Assembly: GCA_949300485.1 (NCBI GenBank)
Contig: CASGEL010000003.1
Coordinates: 62,001 to 126,000 of the forward strand
Reading direction: 5' to 3'
Length of the DNA stretch: 64,000 bases
From: an uncultured bacterium
GTDB taxonomy: Bacteria > Cyanobacteriota > Vampirovibrionia > Gastranaerophilales > Gastranaerophilaceae
Shown: in pieces, positions 47,444 through 55,515 of the stretch
Numbering within the stretch: the stretch's first letter is position 1
How the letters are laid out: each line of letters starts with the position of its first letter
Notes under the pieces: model-generated
Told to the model about the DNA's origin: nothing
Database searches by the model: none
What the model saw: the letters and a program-made list of their open reading frames with translations, nothing else
Made by a program: the position numbers and the translations under genes

Positions 47444-47902
47444 ATGAAAAAATTTTATGCAATCATATTTGTATTACTATTAAGCTGCAGTACAGCTTTT
47501 GCAGGTAGTGTGTTTGTTAAATATAACAATGCTGGAAGTGCAATAAAATACCAAGAAGGTGCTGGAAACCAACAAAAATTCGGACAAAATGCGATTTATT
47601 CCCCTCAGACTAATCAAGCGATTATAAATCGCAACAGACAACGAAGACTTGAAGAAAAATACATCGAAAATATGAATAAATCTAATATCAATATAAATTT
47701 GATTAATCCAAAGCCAAATAATAATACTGATATAAATAATAATATCAATAACGATAATGAAACTACAAACAGCCAGAAAAGCTCTGCCGGAACATCTGCA
47801 AATAGTACAACAGAAAATTTAGAAAATTCAAACTCATCTAGCAATAAAACTAACAAAAAACGATCTCAACCAAAAACTATTAATGGTGTAACGTATTATT
47901 AA
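47444..47902 (+). CDS. Secreted GVTYY-motif protein 3
   Basis: 152 residues from the ATG at 47444 (GGAG 9 bases upstream), rather than from 47426. The signal peptide ends FAGS. It repeats the N-terminal block of protein 1 closely (VFVKYNNAGSAIKYQEGAG and QKFGQNAIYSPQTNQAIINR). Then comes a long Asn/Ser/Thr-rich linker (about residues 80-135) and the C-terminal tail QPKTINGVTYY. The low-complexity linker replaces the Cys region. It starts 19 bases after protein 2. Confidence 0.7.
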   Translation: MKKFYAIIFVLLLSCSTAFAGSVFVKYNNAGSAIKYQEGAGNQQKFGQNAIYSPQTNQAIINRNRQRRLEEKYIENMNKSNININLINPKPNNNTDINNNINNDNETTNSQKSSAGTSANSTTENLENSNSSSNKTNKKRSQPKTINGVTYY

Positions 47903-47940
47903 TACTGGATTTACACAATTTAAAATATATAGGAGGGCAA

Positions 47941-48324
47941 ATGAAAAATTTCTTTATATTTTTATTTACTATTCTATTAACTTGCAGCACTACAGCTTTG
48001 GCAAAGCAAACTATCATTGACTATAATAATGCTGGCGGTTCAATACACTCAAATAATTTTGGTTCAAATGCAATAACTCTGCCTAAAAACAGCACAAGCC
48101 AACCAAAACAAACTCAACAGACAACACAACAACCTTCTGAAAATACAGGTTCTTACAAGACATATTATTGGAAACCTGATTATTATTATAATAACTATAG
48201 TACAACACCCTCCGTTCAATCCTCAGATTCATCCTCAAATTCAAGTTCAAGTTCTTCATCTGGATCCTATTTCCAGGAAAAGAGAGCTCAACCGGTTACA
48301 ATTAACGGGGTTACTTATTACTAA
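47941..48324 (+). CDS. Secreted GVTYY-motif protein 4
   Basis: 127 residues. The signal peptide ends LAKQ. A short N-terminal block TIIDYNNAGGSIHSNNFGSN keeps the YNNAG and FGSNAI elements. A Gln/Thr/Ser-rich linker with YYWKPDYYYNNYS follows, and the tail is QPVTINGVTYY. AGGAGGG lies 3-9 bases before the ATG, the strongest site of the four. A strong terminator follows at 48360, which ends the cluster. Confidence 0.7.
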   Translation: MKNFFIFLFTILLTCSTTALAKQTIIDYNNAGGSIHSNNFGSNAITLPKNSTSQPKQTQQTTQQPSENTGSYKTYYWKPDYYYNNYSTTPSVQSSDSSSNSSSSSSSGSYFQEKRAQPVTINGVTYY

Positions 48325-48359
48325 TAAATATTAGCTAAACTAAAATATTAAAACGAACG

Positions 48360-48393
48360 AAAGAGCTGTGTAATTAATTACACAGCTCTTTTG
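48360..48393. terminator. Bidirectional terminator
   Basis: AAGAGCTGTGTAATT (48361-48375) pairs with the next 15 bases (48376-48390), flanked by T-runs. It ends the GVTYY cluster on the plus strand and ogt on the minus strand (stop at 48395). Confidence 0.85.
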
Positions 48394-48394
48394 T

Positions 48395-48850
48395 TTATAA
48401 AGAATATTTATTTTCAAGTTCAATCAAATATTTCTTAATATCAAGTCCTCCCGCATAACCTGTTAAATCGCCGTTAGATGCAATCACCCTGTGACAAGGA
48501 ATAACTATAGCAATTTTATTCCTGTTATTTGCCATCCCAACTGCTCTTGATGCGTTAGAATTACCAATTTTAGCCGCAATGTCTTTATATGATACAGTTT
48601 TACCGTAAGGAATTTTCAGCAATTCCTGCCAGACTTTTACCTGAAAAGATGTACCATCAATATGCAATGGGACATCAAAAATCTTTCTTTTCCCCTCAAA
48701 ATACTCACATAATTGAGCATACATCTTTTTTATTACAGGAGTTTCAATCTTCTCACCTTCAATCTCTGAAAAAGAAATATTCGAAATTTTACCGTCGTAA
48801 TCCCCAATCCAAATCATTCCAACAGGTGTTTGGTAATTATACTTTTTCAT
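48395..48850 (-). CDS. ogt: Methylated-DNA-protein cysteine methyltransferase
   Basis: 151-residue suicide repair protein that removes O6-alkyl groups from guanine. The active-site motif is IVIPCHRVI, with the acceptor Cys, near residue 117. Upstream are VKVWQELLKIPYGKTVSYKDIA and NASRAVGMANNRN (recognition helix and Asn hinge). It lacks the Ada N-terminal zinc domain. Cyanobacterial and other bacterial Ogt proteins are of this length. Its start overlaps the divergent SGNH hydrolase region. Confidence 0.95.
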   Translation of the reverse strand: MKKYNYQTPVGMIWIGDYDGKISNISFSEIEGEKIETPVIKKMYAQLCEYFEGKRKIFDVPLHIDGTSFQVKVWQELLKIPYGKTVSYKDIAAKIGNSNASRAVGMANNRNKIAIVIPCHRVIASNGDLTGYAGGLDIKKYLIELENKYSL

Positions 48851-48889
48851 AATTTGTCCCCCAATAAAAAATATTATATAATAAAATTT

Positions 48890-49507
48890 ATGAAAAAGAT
48901 TTTATGTTATGGAGATTCCAATACTTTTGGCTTCAACCCTCAAACAGGCGGAAGATACGACAATAATACCCGTTGGAGCGGTATATTATCTAAAAATCTC
49001 GTACCAAAATACCAAATAATTGAAGAAGGTATGAATAATCGTACCGGATTTTTTAAAAATCCTGAAGGGTTAAAACAAAGCGGCGGAGAATATCTTTCCA
49101 TATATTTACAAAACCATAAAGATATTGATATTTGTTTATTGAGTCTTGGCACAAATGATGCTCAGATATTTTATCCGCTTGACAAAACTTCAACAGAAAA
49201 AGGGCTGCAAAATCTTACTTCAGAAATAATCAAAACAAATTTCAAAACAAAAGTTGTTATAATTCCGCCTGTAAAAATTACTAAAGACTTATTGCACAGC
49301 GGTTTTGCAGTAATCTTTGATTTGAAATCAATAGATAAAATTCAAGATACGTTTTCTGTATATGAACAATTTGCCAAAGATAATAATTATCTTTATTTTG
49401 ATTTTAATAATTTTGTTAGACCTTCAAAATTTGACGGAATTCATTATACCGAAGATGCTCACAAAATTATTGCCACACACCTTACAGAATTTATTTTGAC
49501 AATTTAG
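48890..49507 (+). CDS. SGNH/GDSL-type hydrolase
   Basis: 205 residues from the ATG at 48890. Block I is ILCYGDSNTFGFNP with the catalytic Ser. Block III is LLSLGTNDAQI (Asn of the oxyanion hole) and block V is FDGIHYTEDAHKI (Asp and His). It resembles arylesterase/lysophospholipase-like hydrolases that deacylate carbohydrates or lipids. TATAAT (48877-48882) ends 7 bases before the ATG and no Shine-Dalgarno sequence is present, so it is probably leaderless. Its 3' end overlaps the convergent gene by 17 bases. Confidence 0.87.
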   Translation: MKKILCYGDSNTFGFNPQTGGRYDNNTRWSGILSKNLVPKYQIIEEGMNNRTGFFKNPEGLKQSGGEYLSIYLQNHKDIDICLLSLGTNDAQIFYPLDKTSTEKGLQNLTSEIIKTNFKTKVVIIPPVKITKDLLHSGFAVIFDLKSIDKIQDTFSVYEQFAKDNNYLYFDFNNFVRPSKFDGIHYTEDAHKIIATHLTEFILTI

Positions 49508-50873
49508 CTCCCCTAACTTGATTTCTAAATCCTTCAAAAGCAGGACTCATTTTTACAAAGTTTTGAGAATTTTGGCTATCAGCTGCAATATTATTCTTAA
49601 ATTGATGGTTGTACCTATATTTTGTCCAAATTCGTGTTATTGCACTCAGTGTGAAGCCCATTACAGCCAGTCCAAATGCATATGGAACACCTGTTATTAT
49701 TGCTTTTTGTTTAATAAGCAATGCCAGTTCTTTATCAATTGATGAATTATTTTTCTTTGCCAGCTGCTCTGCAATTTTAGGCAATTCACTACGTGACGGA
49801 ATATTTATTATCCCGTTTTTATCTTTTTTAACAAGTTCAGGAAACTTTCCTTTTTTTGCAAGAATATTTTTGAATCCCTCATCAAAAATTGAAGACCCAA
49901 AAATTGTATACAGTACTACAAGAGGAACCCTTGTCCAAACCTCATAAAAATCAAGTTTACCTCTATCTTTGGCTGCATTTGAATATCCAAACAGTCCTGT
50001 AGTACAAATAACAGCAAGCTGCCCCTTACTTAAAGACAATTTTCCGCCGTTATTTTCAAAATCCAATTTCAAATAATCCTTCAAAAATTTTTCAAATTTA
50101 GGCGATTTAATTCCTGCTTTATTAAACAATTTAGCAAGTTTTTCACCCGGCTCCAAAATATATTCACTTAATTTTACAATCTTATCTGATCTATGCCCAG
50201 TAGCAGCAAGAGTAATGCCTGCTCCAATACCTGCGGCAGATAATATTCCGGCTTTTACAAGTTCCTTTTTGGCATGAGTTTCAACCTGCTTTTGCTGATT
50301 TATATCTTCTTTTTTATTTTTATTTAAATTAGCAATATTATTAAAATCACTAACCTTAAAAACCTTTAAGGTAAACAAATTTTTAGCAAAACTTAAGGCA
50401 TACTCTAAAACAGGAATGGCTAAACAGGCAACTACCATGCCTGATTTTGTGGTAATAAGCCTGTTTTTTAATCCCTTATCCAATTTAGAATTTTTAATAG
50501 AATCCAAACTTTGAGGAAGATTTTTTGCTATATCTTCTTTCAAATTTTTAGGTTGAATTGCTCTAAATAAGCCATTTCTATAAAGGTGTTCCCCAAAAAA
50601 CGGTGCGGCATAATAAAACAAGCCGGATTCTAAAAATTCTAAAAAAGTAAATTCCCAAAAGTCCGCCTTACTTCTGGATAATAAAGCCTTAGGGAGCCAA
50701 TTGGTAGCAGTATCTTGTATAAAACGTGTAGACGACAAATTTTCCTGAGATTTGATAAATGCATCTAAAAATCTCAAACTGCCGCTACCTGCGCCGCCTT
50801 TAAAGTCTATTTGTTTTTTATTAGTTATATAGTTTGTTTTTTTATTTTCTATTAAATTTATACTTGAAATCAT
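49491..50873 (-). CDS. Hypothetical membrane protein with N-terminal FKG motif
   Basis: 460 residues. The N-terminus has a basic, Asn-rich stretch ending KQIDFKGGAGSGS. Three or more hydrophobic regions follow (FLEFLESGLFYYAAPFF, GMVVACLAIPVLEYALSF, LSAAGIGAGITLAATG, VPYAFGLAVMGFTLSA). The spans and Lys-rich loops suggest an inner-membrane protein, and two long Lys-rich segments lie between them. No known domain was recognised. It is convergent with the SGNH hydrolase gene and overlaps it. A short N-terminal FKG element may be a lineage trait, but I cannot confirm that here. Confidence 0.65.
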   Translation of the reverse strand: MISSINLIENKKTNYITNKKQIDFKGGAGSGSLRFLDAFIKSQENLSSTRFIQDTATNWLPKALLSRSKADFWEFTFLEFLESGLFYYAAPFFGEHLYRNGLFRAIQPKNLKEDIAKNLPQSLDSIKNSKLDKGLKNRLITTKSGMVVACLAIPVLEYALSFAKNLFTLKVFKVSDFNNIANLNKNKKEDINQQKQVETHAKKELVKAGILSAAGIGAGITLAATGHRSDKIVKLSEYILEPGEKLAKLFNKAGIKSPKFEKFLKDYLKLDFENNGGKLSLSKGQLAVICTTGLFGYSNAAKDRGKLDFYEVWTRVPLVVLYTIFGSSIFDEGFKNILAKKGKFPELVKKDKNGIINIPSRSELPKIAEQLAKKNNSSIDKELALLIKQKAIITGVPYAFGLAVMGFTLSAITRIWTKYRYNHQFKNNIAADSQNSQNFVKMSPAFEGFRNQVRGAKLSK

Positions 50874-50911
50874 CCTTTATTATCCTTTTTGCTTCTATAT
50901 TTTTACTCACT

Positions 50912-50940
50912 AAAAAAGCCACCCTTTTGCAGGTGGCTTG
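50912..50940 (-). terminator. Terminator of the Met-rich microprotein gene
   Basis: AAGCCACC (50916-50923) pairs with GGTGGCTT (50932-50939); the minus strand then has a run of six T. It lies 22 bases past the stop at 50962. Confidence 0.75.
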
Positions 50941-50961
50941 AAACTTGTTTTTGCTTATCTA

Positions 50962-51048
50962 TTAACACATTCGATCCGCATAACAATGACCACCTGACAT
51001 CAGGCTTTGCATCATCATCATTTGCATCATCATTGTGTTATTTTGCAT
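50962..51048 (-). CDS. 28-residue Met-rich microprotein
   Basis: Reads MQNNTMMMQMMMMQSLMSGG and then HCYADRMC. About ten of 28 residues are Met, with one His and two Cys at the end, so it may bind copper or another soft metal. A GGA-type site lies 12 bases before the ATG and an intrinsic terminator follows at 50912-50940, which supports a real transcription unit. It is too short for a family call. On the plus strand the ATG repeats look like a CAT repeat; this is not a coding sequence. Confidence 0.5.
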   Translation of the reverse strand: MQNNTMMMQMMMMQSLMSGGHCYADRMC

Positions 51049-51106
51049 CTATTTTAATTTCCTTTTCAAAAATATATTATGATAATATACTTTTATTGTC
51101 AATCAG

Positions 51107-51484
51107 CTACTTAACTTTATTTAACAGCATTTGTTTAGCAATATCAAAAGCATTTGATAAAGTATAATCTTTAACTTTGCGAAAAAGTTTTTCATTTTTT
51201 AATATATCAATAAGTTCATAACCTCGTGCAGTCAACCTATAGCCTACATCTATAATACTATATTCGCCTCCAACGCAATAGACAAAACCAAAAGGATATT
51301 TCGAAGAAAAAGATTGTATCAAATCTTTATCTGCAAGTATTAAAATATGCCCCATAAATTTTCGCTCTTGTTCATGCCCTTTTATATTAAGTTTTTGCAT
51401 CAAATGATGAGAACTGATTAAATAATCTTCTTCATCTTCCATTGCAAGTAAAATCTGTCGGATAAAATCTGAATCAACTTTCAT
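51107..51484 (-). CDS. DUF2513 family protein
   Basis: 125 residues. The start MKVDSDFIRQILLAMEDEED matches the DUF2513 pattern M-K-x-D-x-D-x-I-R-x-I-L. Later YRLTARGYELIDILKNEKLFRKVKDY is the family's RLTxxGxxxLD region. This family is common in phages and mobile elements, and looks like a winged-helix protein. Function unknown. It has no close operon partner here, so it may be a relic of an element or a stand-alone regulator. Confidence 0.72.
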   Translation of the reverse strand: MKVDSDFIRQILLAMEDEEDYLISSHHLMQKLNIKGHEQERKFMGHILILADKDLIQSFSSKYPFGFVYCVGGEYSIIDVGYRLTARGYELIDILKNEKLFRKVKDYTLSNAFDIAKQMLLNKVK

Positions 51485-51581
51485 ATATCTATTCTCCGTT
51501 AGATATCTTATATCACCTTAATCGATTTTTTGCAACAGATAAAGTCATAAATTTATATCACAAGCATAAGTCTTCAATTTG

Positions 51582-53378
51582 TTATACCACAGCTTCAACT
51601 TTGGCAAATTGAGACTCATAAAGATGTCTGTAAATGCCATCTTCTATATGTATCAATTCATTATGGTTGCCTAATTCAACAAGTTTACCATCTTTAATAA
51701 CCGCAATTCTATCTGCATTTTGAACAGTTGTAAGTCTGTGCGCAATAACAAATACCGTCCTGTCCTTCATCAGATTTTCAATTGCTCTTTGAACAATTTT
51801 TTCAGCTTCATTATCCAATGCACTTGTAGCTTCATCCAATATCAAAATAGGTGCATTCTTCAAAAATGCTCTTGCTATACCTATTCTTTGTTTTTGTCCA
51901 CCTGATAATAAAACCCCTCGTTCACCTATATTTGTATCTAGACCTTTTTCCAATGATTTAATAAAATCTTCCAGATATGAATCTTTAATAGCTTCCTGCA
52001 GCTGAGCTTCTGTTGCATTCAGATTACCAAGCATAATATTCTCTCTAATTGTCCCGGAAAATAAAAAATTATCCTGAAATACTATAGAAATATTATCCCT
52101 AAGCGATTCAAGAGTGTAATCTCTGACATCAATCCCATCAATTAAAATATTACCTGATTTAATATCGTAAAATCTCGGTATTAAATTGACAATCGTACTT
52201 TTACCGCCCCCAGAATTACCAACCAATGCAAAAGTTTCACCTTTTTGAACCTTAAATGAAACACCTTTTAATACCGGTTTATTTTTCTTATATTCAAATT
52301 TAACATCTTTAAATTCTATAGAATCATTTAAACCTTTAAGAATTTTTGCGTTCGGTTTATCTTTAATCCTTGGAACAGCATCAAGTTGTTTAATTACACG
52401 TTCTAACGCTAAAAGGGCATTCTGCATATTTTTCGCATTATTACCAAGTAATTTTATCGGAGTATAGAGCATAATTAATGCTGTAATAAATGATACAAAG
52501 TTACCGCTGGTGATAGTTCCCTTAACAATCATATAACTGCCTAAGCCGATAACAGCAGCAATCCCTATTGACACCATAATGTGCATCATAGGAGATAACC
52601 AGCCGGTTTTTTGAGTAATTTTCATACTTAAACCAAAGACATTATCTAAATCTTTATTAAAATTTTTACGTTGATAATCATACAAATTATATGCCGTAAT
52701 AACTTTATTACCGGCAAAAGCTTCATTATAAGCAGTAATTATTCGTCCACCTGCTGATTCTGATTTATCAGTTATTGATTTAATTAATGCTCTCATTTTT
52801 GTAAGAGGAATAACAGCACAAATTAAAACAATTATTGCAATAATTGCTAACTGCCAAGAGTTATATAGCAAAACTGCAACAAGAGAAATTGATGAAAAAA
52901 CTCTTGAAATACCAGTTTTTAAATTATTCAACAAACTATTACAAGATGTATTGGCATCATTATTAAACCAACGTAAAATATCACCTGAAGTTCTTGTATC
53001 AAAAAATGTAGCATCTTTATGCATAAGTTTGTCATACAATGTCTTTTTTAAGTCGTTTGTAACACGACCACCGACCCAGGCATTCATATAAGTAGATAAA
53101 TAATTTAAAAAACCTTGAGTAGATGTAAACGCAACAATCAAAATAGGAATATACCAAGGTGAATGCACAGTTTTATCAACCATTACAATATCCATATATG
53201 GTTTTAAAGATAATGCAATAACAGCATCCAATGAACCTATTGGTATTGCAAGTCCAAGAGCCAAAAGAGTCCTAAACCAGTACTTTTTAAAATATGGGAG
53301 TACTTTTGCATAATTCTTCATTACTCCATCTTTATCAAACATTTTCAAAATACTATCTAATTTTTCTTTAGCAATCAT
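51582..53378 (-). CDS. MsbA-type ABC exporter (fused TMD-NBD)
   Basis: About 598 residues from the ATG at 53378, which overlaps the galE stop (TAATG); a start at 53390 adds four residues. Six membrane spans lie in the first half (about 25-320). The nucleotide-binding domain has Walker A VGNSGGGKSTIVN near 395, ILIDGIDVRDYTLES, signature LLSGGQKQRIG and Walker B ILILDEATSALDNEAE, with the H-loop VIAHRLTTV. It exports lipids or glycolipids. As the last gene of the glf-galE cluster it probably moves the polysaccharide or its lipid carrier. Confidence 0.88.
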   Translation of the reverse strand: MIAKEKLDSILKMFDKDGVMKNYAKVLPYFKKYWFRTLLALGLAIPIGSLDAVIALSLKPYMDIVMVDKTVHSPWYIPILIVAFTSTQGFLNYLSTYMNAWVGGRVTNDLKKTLYDKLMHKDATFFDTRTSGDILRWFNNDANTSCNSLLNNLKTGISRVFSSISLVAVLLYNSWQLAIIAIIVLICAVIPLTKMRALIKSITDKSESAGGRIITAYNEAFAGNKVITAYNLYDYQRKNFNKDLDNVFGLSMKITQKTGWLSPMMHIMVSIGIAAVIGLGSYMIVKGTITSGNFVSFITALIMLYTPIKLLGNNAKNMQNALLALERVIKQLDAVPRIKDKPNAKILKGLNDSIEFKDVKFEYKKNKPVLKGVSFKVQKGETFALVGNSGGGKSTIVNLIPRFYDIKSGNILIDGIDVRDYTLESLRDNISIVFQDNFLFSGTIRENIMLGNLNATEAQLQEAIKDSYLEDFIKSLEKGLDTNIGERGVLLSGGQKQRIGIARAFLKNAPILILDEATSALDNEAEKIVQRAIENLMKDRTVFVIAHRLTTVQNADRIAVIKDGKLVELGNHNELIHIEDGIYRHLYESQFAKVEAVV

Positions 53379-54400
53379 TATTTTATACATCCTATTTTTA
53401 TAGATTTTGTTAATTTATCTTCCCAATTATACGCAGTTAAAATACTTTCTTCTAAACTTCTCTCAGGAGACCAGCCAAGATCTTCTTTAGCCTTTTTATT
53501 ATCCGCAATCAAAGTTGCCGGATCTCCTTCTCTGCGAGGTTTTATTTCAACCGAAATTTCTTTTTCAGTAACTTTTTCACAAGATGAAAACACTTCTTTT
53601 ACACTATTGCCTTCATTTGTTCCAAGATTAAAAAAGTTTGTTCTGCCTCCGTTTTCTAAATATTTTAATGCCAAAACATGCGCTTTTGCAAGGTCTTCAA
53701 TATTGATATAATCCCTTACACAAGTACCGTCTTTTGTCGGATAATCTGTACCAAACATTTGAAATGTTTTTCCACCGCTAAAAGTTGATTTTAAAATATT
53801 AGGTATCAAATGAGTCTCCGGTTCATGCCATTCTCCAACTCTGTTTTGAGAATCCGCACCTGCAACATTAAAATATCTCAAACGCACACTTCTTAAGCCG
53901 TATGCCTTGTCATAATCATCCATAATGTTTTCTATCATCAATTTTGTTTTACCATAAGTGTTGATAGGCATTTGAGGATGCTTTTCATCAATGGGAACAT
54001 AAACGGGTTCTCCGTATGTTGCGGCAGTTGAAGAAAATACAATACGTTTAACATTATTCTCAAGCATGGCACATAAAAGATTTAACGTACCATAAACATT
54101 ATTAAAATAATATTTTTGAGGATTTTTAACAGATTCAGCAACCTGAGAATATGCAGCAAAATGAACAACTGCATCAATGTTATATTTTTCAAAAACAGAT
54201 TTTATATCTTCTAAATTCTGTAAGTCACCTTTTACAAAATCAACAACGCTGCCTTTTGAATCTATATTTTTCAACGTTTCAACAGTTTCTATATGCCCGA
54301 GTTCCAAATTATCAAAAATGATAACATCATACCCAGCATCTAGCAATGCTATCACATTATGACTTCCAATATATCCTGCTCCGCCTGTTACTAATATCAT
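53378..54400 (-). CDS. galE: UDP-glucose 4-epimerase
   Basis: 340-residue extended SDR enzyme that makes UDP-galactose from UDP-glucose. The N-terminal NAD loop is VTGGAGYIGSH. The catalytic Ser/Thr-Tyr-Lys triad is in SSTAATYGEP and YGKTKLM. DGTCVRDYINIEDLAKAH and GTNEGNSVKEVF are family markers. It overlaps glf by 4 bases (ATGA) and the exporter by one. It supplies UDP-Galp to the mutase next to it. Confidence 0.96.
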   Translation of the reverse strand: MILVTGGAGYIGSHNVIALLDAGYDVIIFDNLELGHIETVETLKNIDSKGSVVDFVKGDLQNLEDIKSVFEKYNIDAVVHFAAYSQVAESVKNPQKYYFNNVYGTLNLLCAMLENNVKRIVFSSTAATYGEPVYVPIDEKHPQMPINTYGKTKLMIENIMDDYDKAYGLRSVRLRYFNVAGADSQNRVGEWHEPETHLIPNILKSTFSGGKTFQMFGTDYPTKDGTCVRDYINIEDLAKAHVLALKYLENGGRTNFFNLGTNEGNSVKEVFSSCEKVTEKEISVEIKPRREGDPATLIADNKKAKEDLGWSPERSLEESILTAYNWEDKLTKSIKIGCIK

Positions 54401-55515
54401 TTTTTAATCTCCTCGAATAATTCTATAGCTCTTAAAATTGCTTTATCCATATCATAATACTTGTAATCGCCTAATCTGCCAAGGAAATATATATTTTCTG
54501 CCTTTTTAGCCTCTTCCAAATATTTTTCATACAACTTAGTATTTTCATCATTTGGTATAGGATAATATCTTTCATTTTTACCCAATTCAAAGAACTCGGA
54601 ATATTCTTTTGCTATTACTGTTTTATCTGACTTGTCATCAAGATAATATTTATACTCATGTATTCTTGTAAAATCATAATTACAAGGATAATTTACACAA
54701 GCATTTGATTGATAATATTCTTTATCGTATGTTTCAAATTTAAAATAAACACTTCGATATGGCAATTGCCCGAATTTGTAATTATAAAATTCATCTATCG
54801 GACCGGTGTAAAACACCCTCTTAAAGCATTTATCCCTTAAATCTTTGTAATCTGTATTCAACTTAATTTTAATATTTTTATGGTCTAAAATTCTTTCAAC
54901 AACTTTTGTGTACCCGTCTAAAGGAATTCCTTGATATTTATCCTGAAAATATCTGTTATCCTTACTTAAATACACAGGGACTCTTGCCGTTACAGCACCG
55001 TCAACTTCCTCTGGAGATACCCCCCATTGTTTTGTTGTATAGTGTAAAAAAATCTTTTCATATACATAATTCGCCAAAAATTTCAAATCATCATCATCCT
55101 GCTTTTGAAATTCTAAAATAGGAACTTTTGAATTAATTTCAAAAATGTCCAGTAATTTTTGCTCTAATCTTTGTGCTAAAGTCTGAGGGAAAACATCATA
55201 TAAAGTATTAAAATTAAAAGGAATATGAGTCTCAATACCGTCTAAAATACCTACAACTTTGTGCATATAAGTATTAAAATCAGTAAATTGTTTTAAATAA
55301 TTCCAAACTTTTTCTGATTTTGTATGGAATATATGAGAGCCGTATTTATGAATCATTATACCGTTTTTATCACGATAATCATAACAGTTACCTGCTATAT
55401 GGTCCTTTTTATCAATAACAAGCACCTCTTCATTTAACTCAGTTGCGATCAAATTAGCTATAACTGCTCCGGAAAATCCGGCTCCGACAACCAAATTTAT
55501 ATTGCTAGACTCCAT
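54397..55515 (-). CDS. glf: UDP-galactopyranose mutase
   Basis: 372-residue FAD enzyme that converts UDP-Galp to UDP-Galf, the donor of galactofuranose in surface glycans. The FAD loop is NLVVGAGFSGAVIANLIA. Conserved stretches are HIAGNCYDYRDKNGIMIHKYGSH, TTKQWGVSPEEVDG, RVPVYLSKDNRYFQDKYQG and FLGRLGDYKYYDMD near the C-terminus. It overlaps the stealth gene by 11 bases. Together with galE it shows that the locus makes galactofuranose. Confidence 0.96.
   Translation of the reverse strand: MESSNINLVVGAGFSGAVIANLIATELNEEVLVIDKKDHIAGNCYDYRDKNGIMIHKYGSHIFHTKSEKVWNYLKQFTDFNTYMHKVVGILDGIETHIPFNFNTLYDVFPQTLAQRLEQKLLDIFEINSKVPILEFQKQDDDDLKFLANYVYEKIFLHYTTKQWGVSPEEVDGAVTARVPVYLSKDNRYFQDKYQGIPLDGYTKVVERILDHKNIKIKLNTDYKDLRDKCFKRVFYTGPIDEFYNYKFGQLPYRSVYFKFETYDKEYYQSNACVNYPCNYDFTRIHEYKYYLDDKSDKTVIAKEYSEFFELGKNERYYPIPNDENTKLYEKYLEEAKKAENIYFLGRLGDYKYYDMDKAILRAIELFEEIKK

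Noticed and set aside
51000-51050. CAT repeats on the plus strand resembling a His-tag
   Set aside because: They are the complement of ATG codons of the Met-rich minus-strand peptide; the plus frame has no start or ribosome-binding site.
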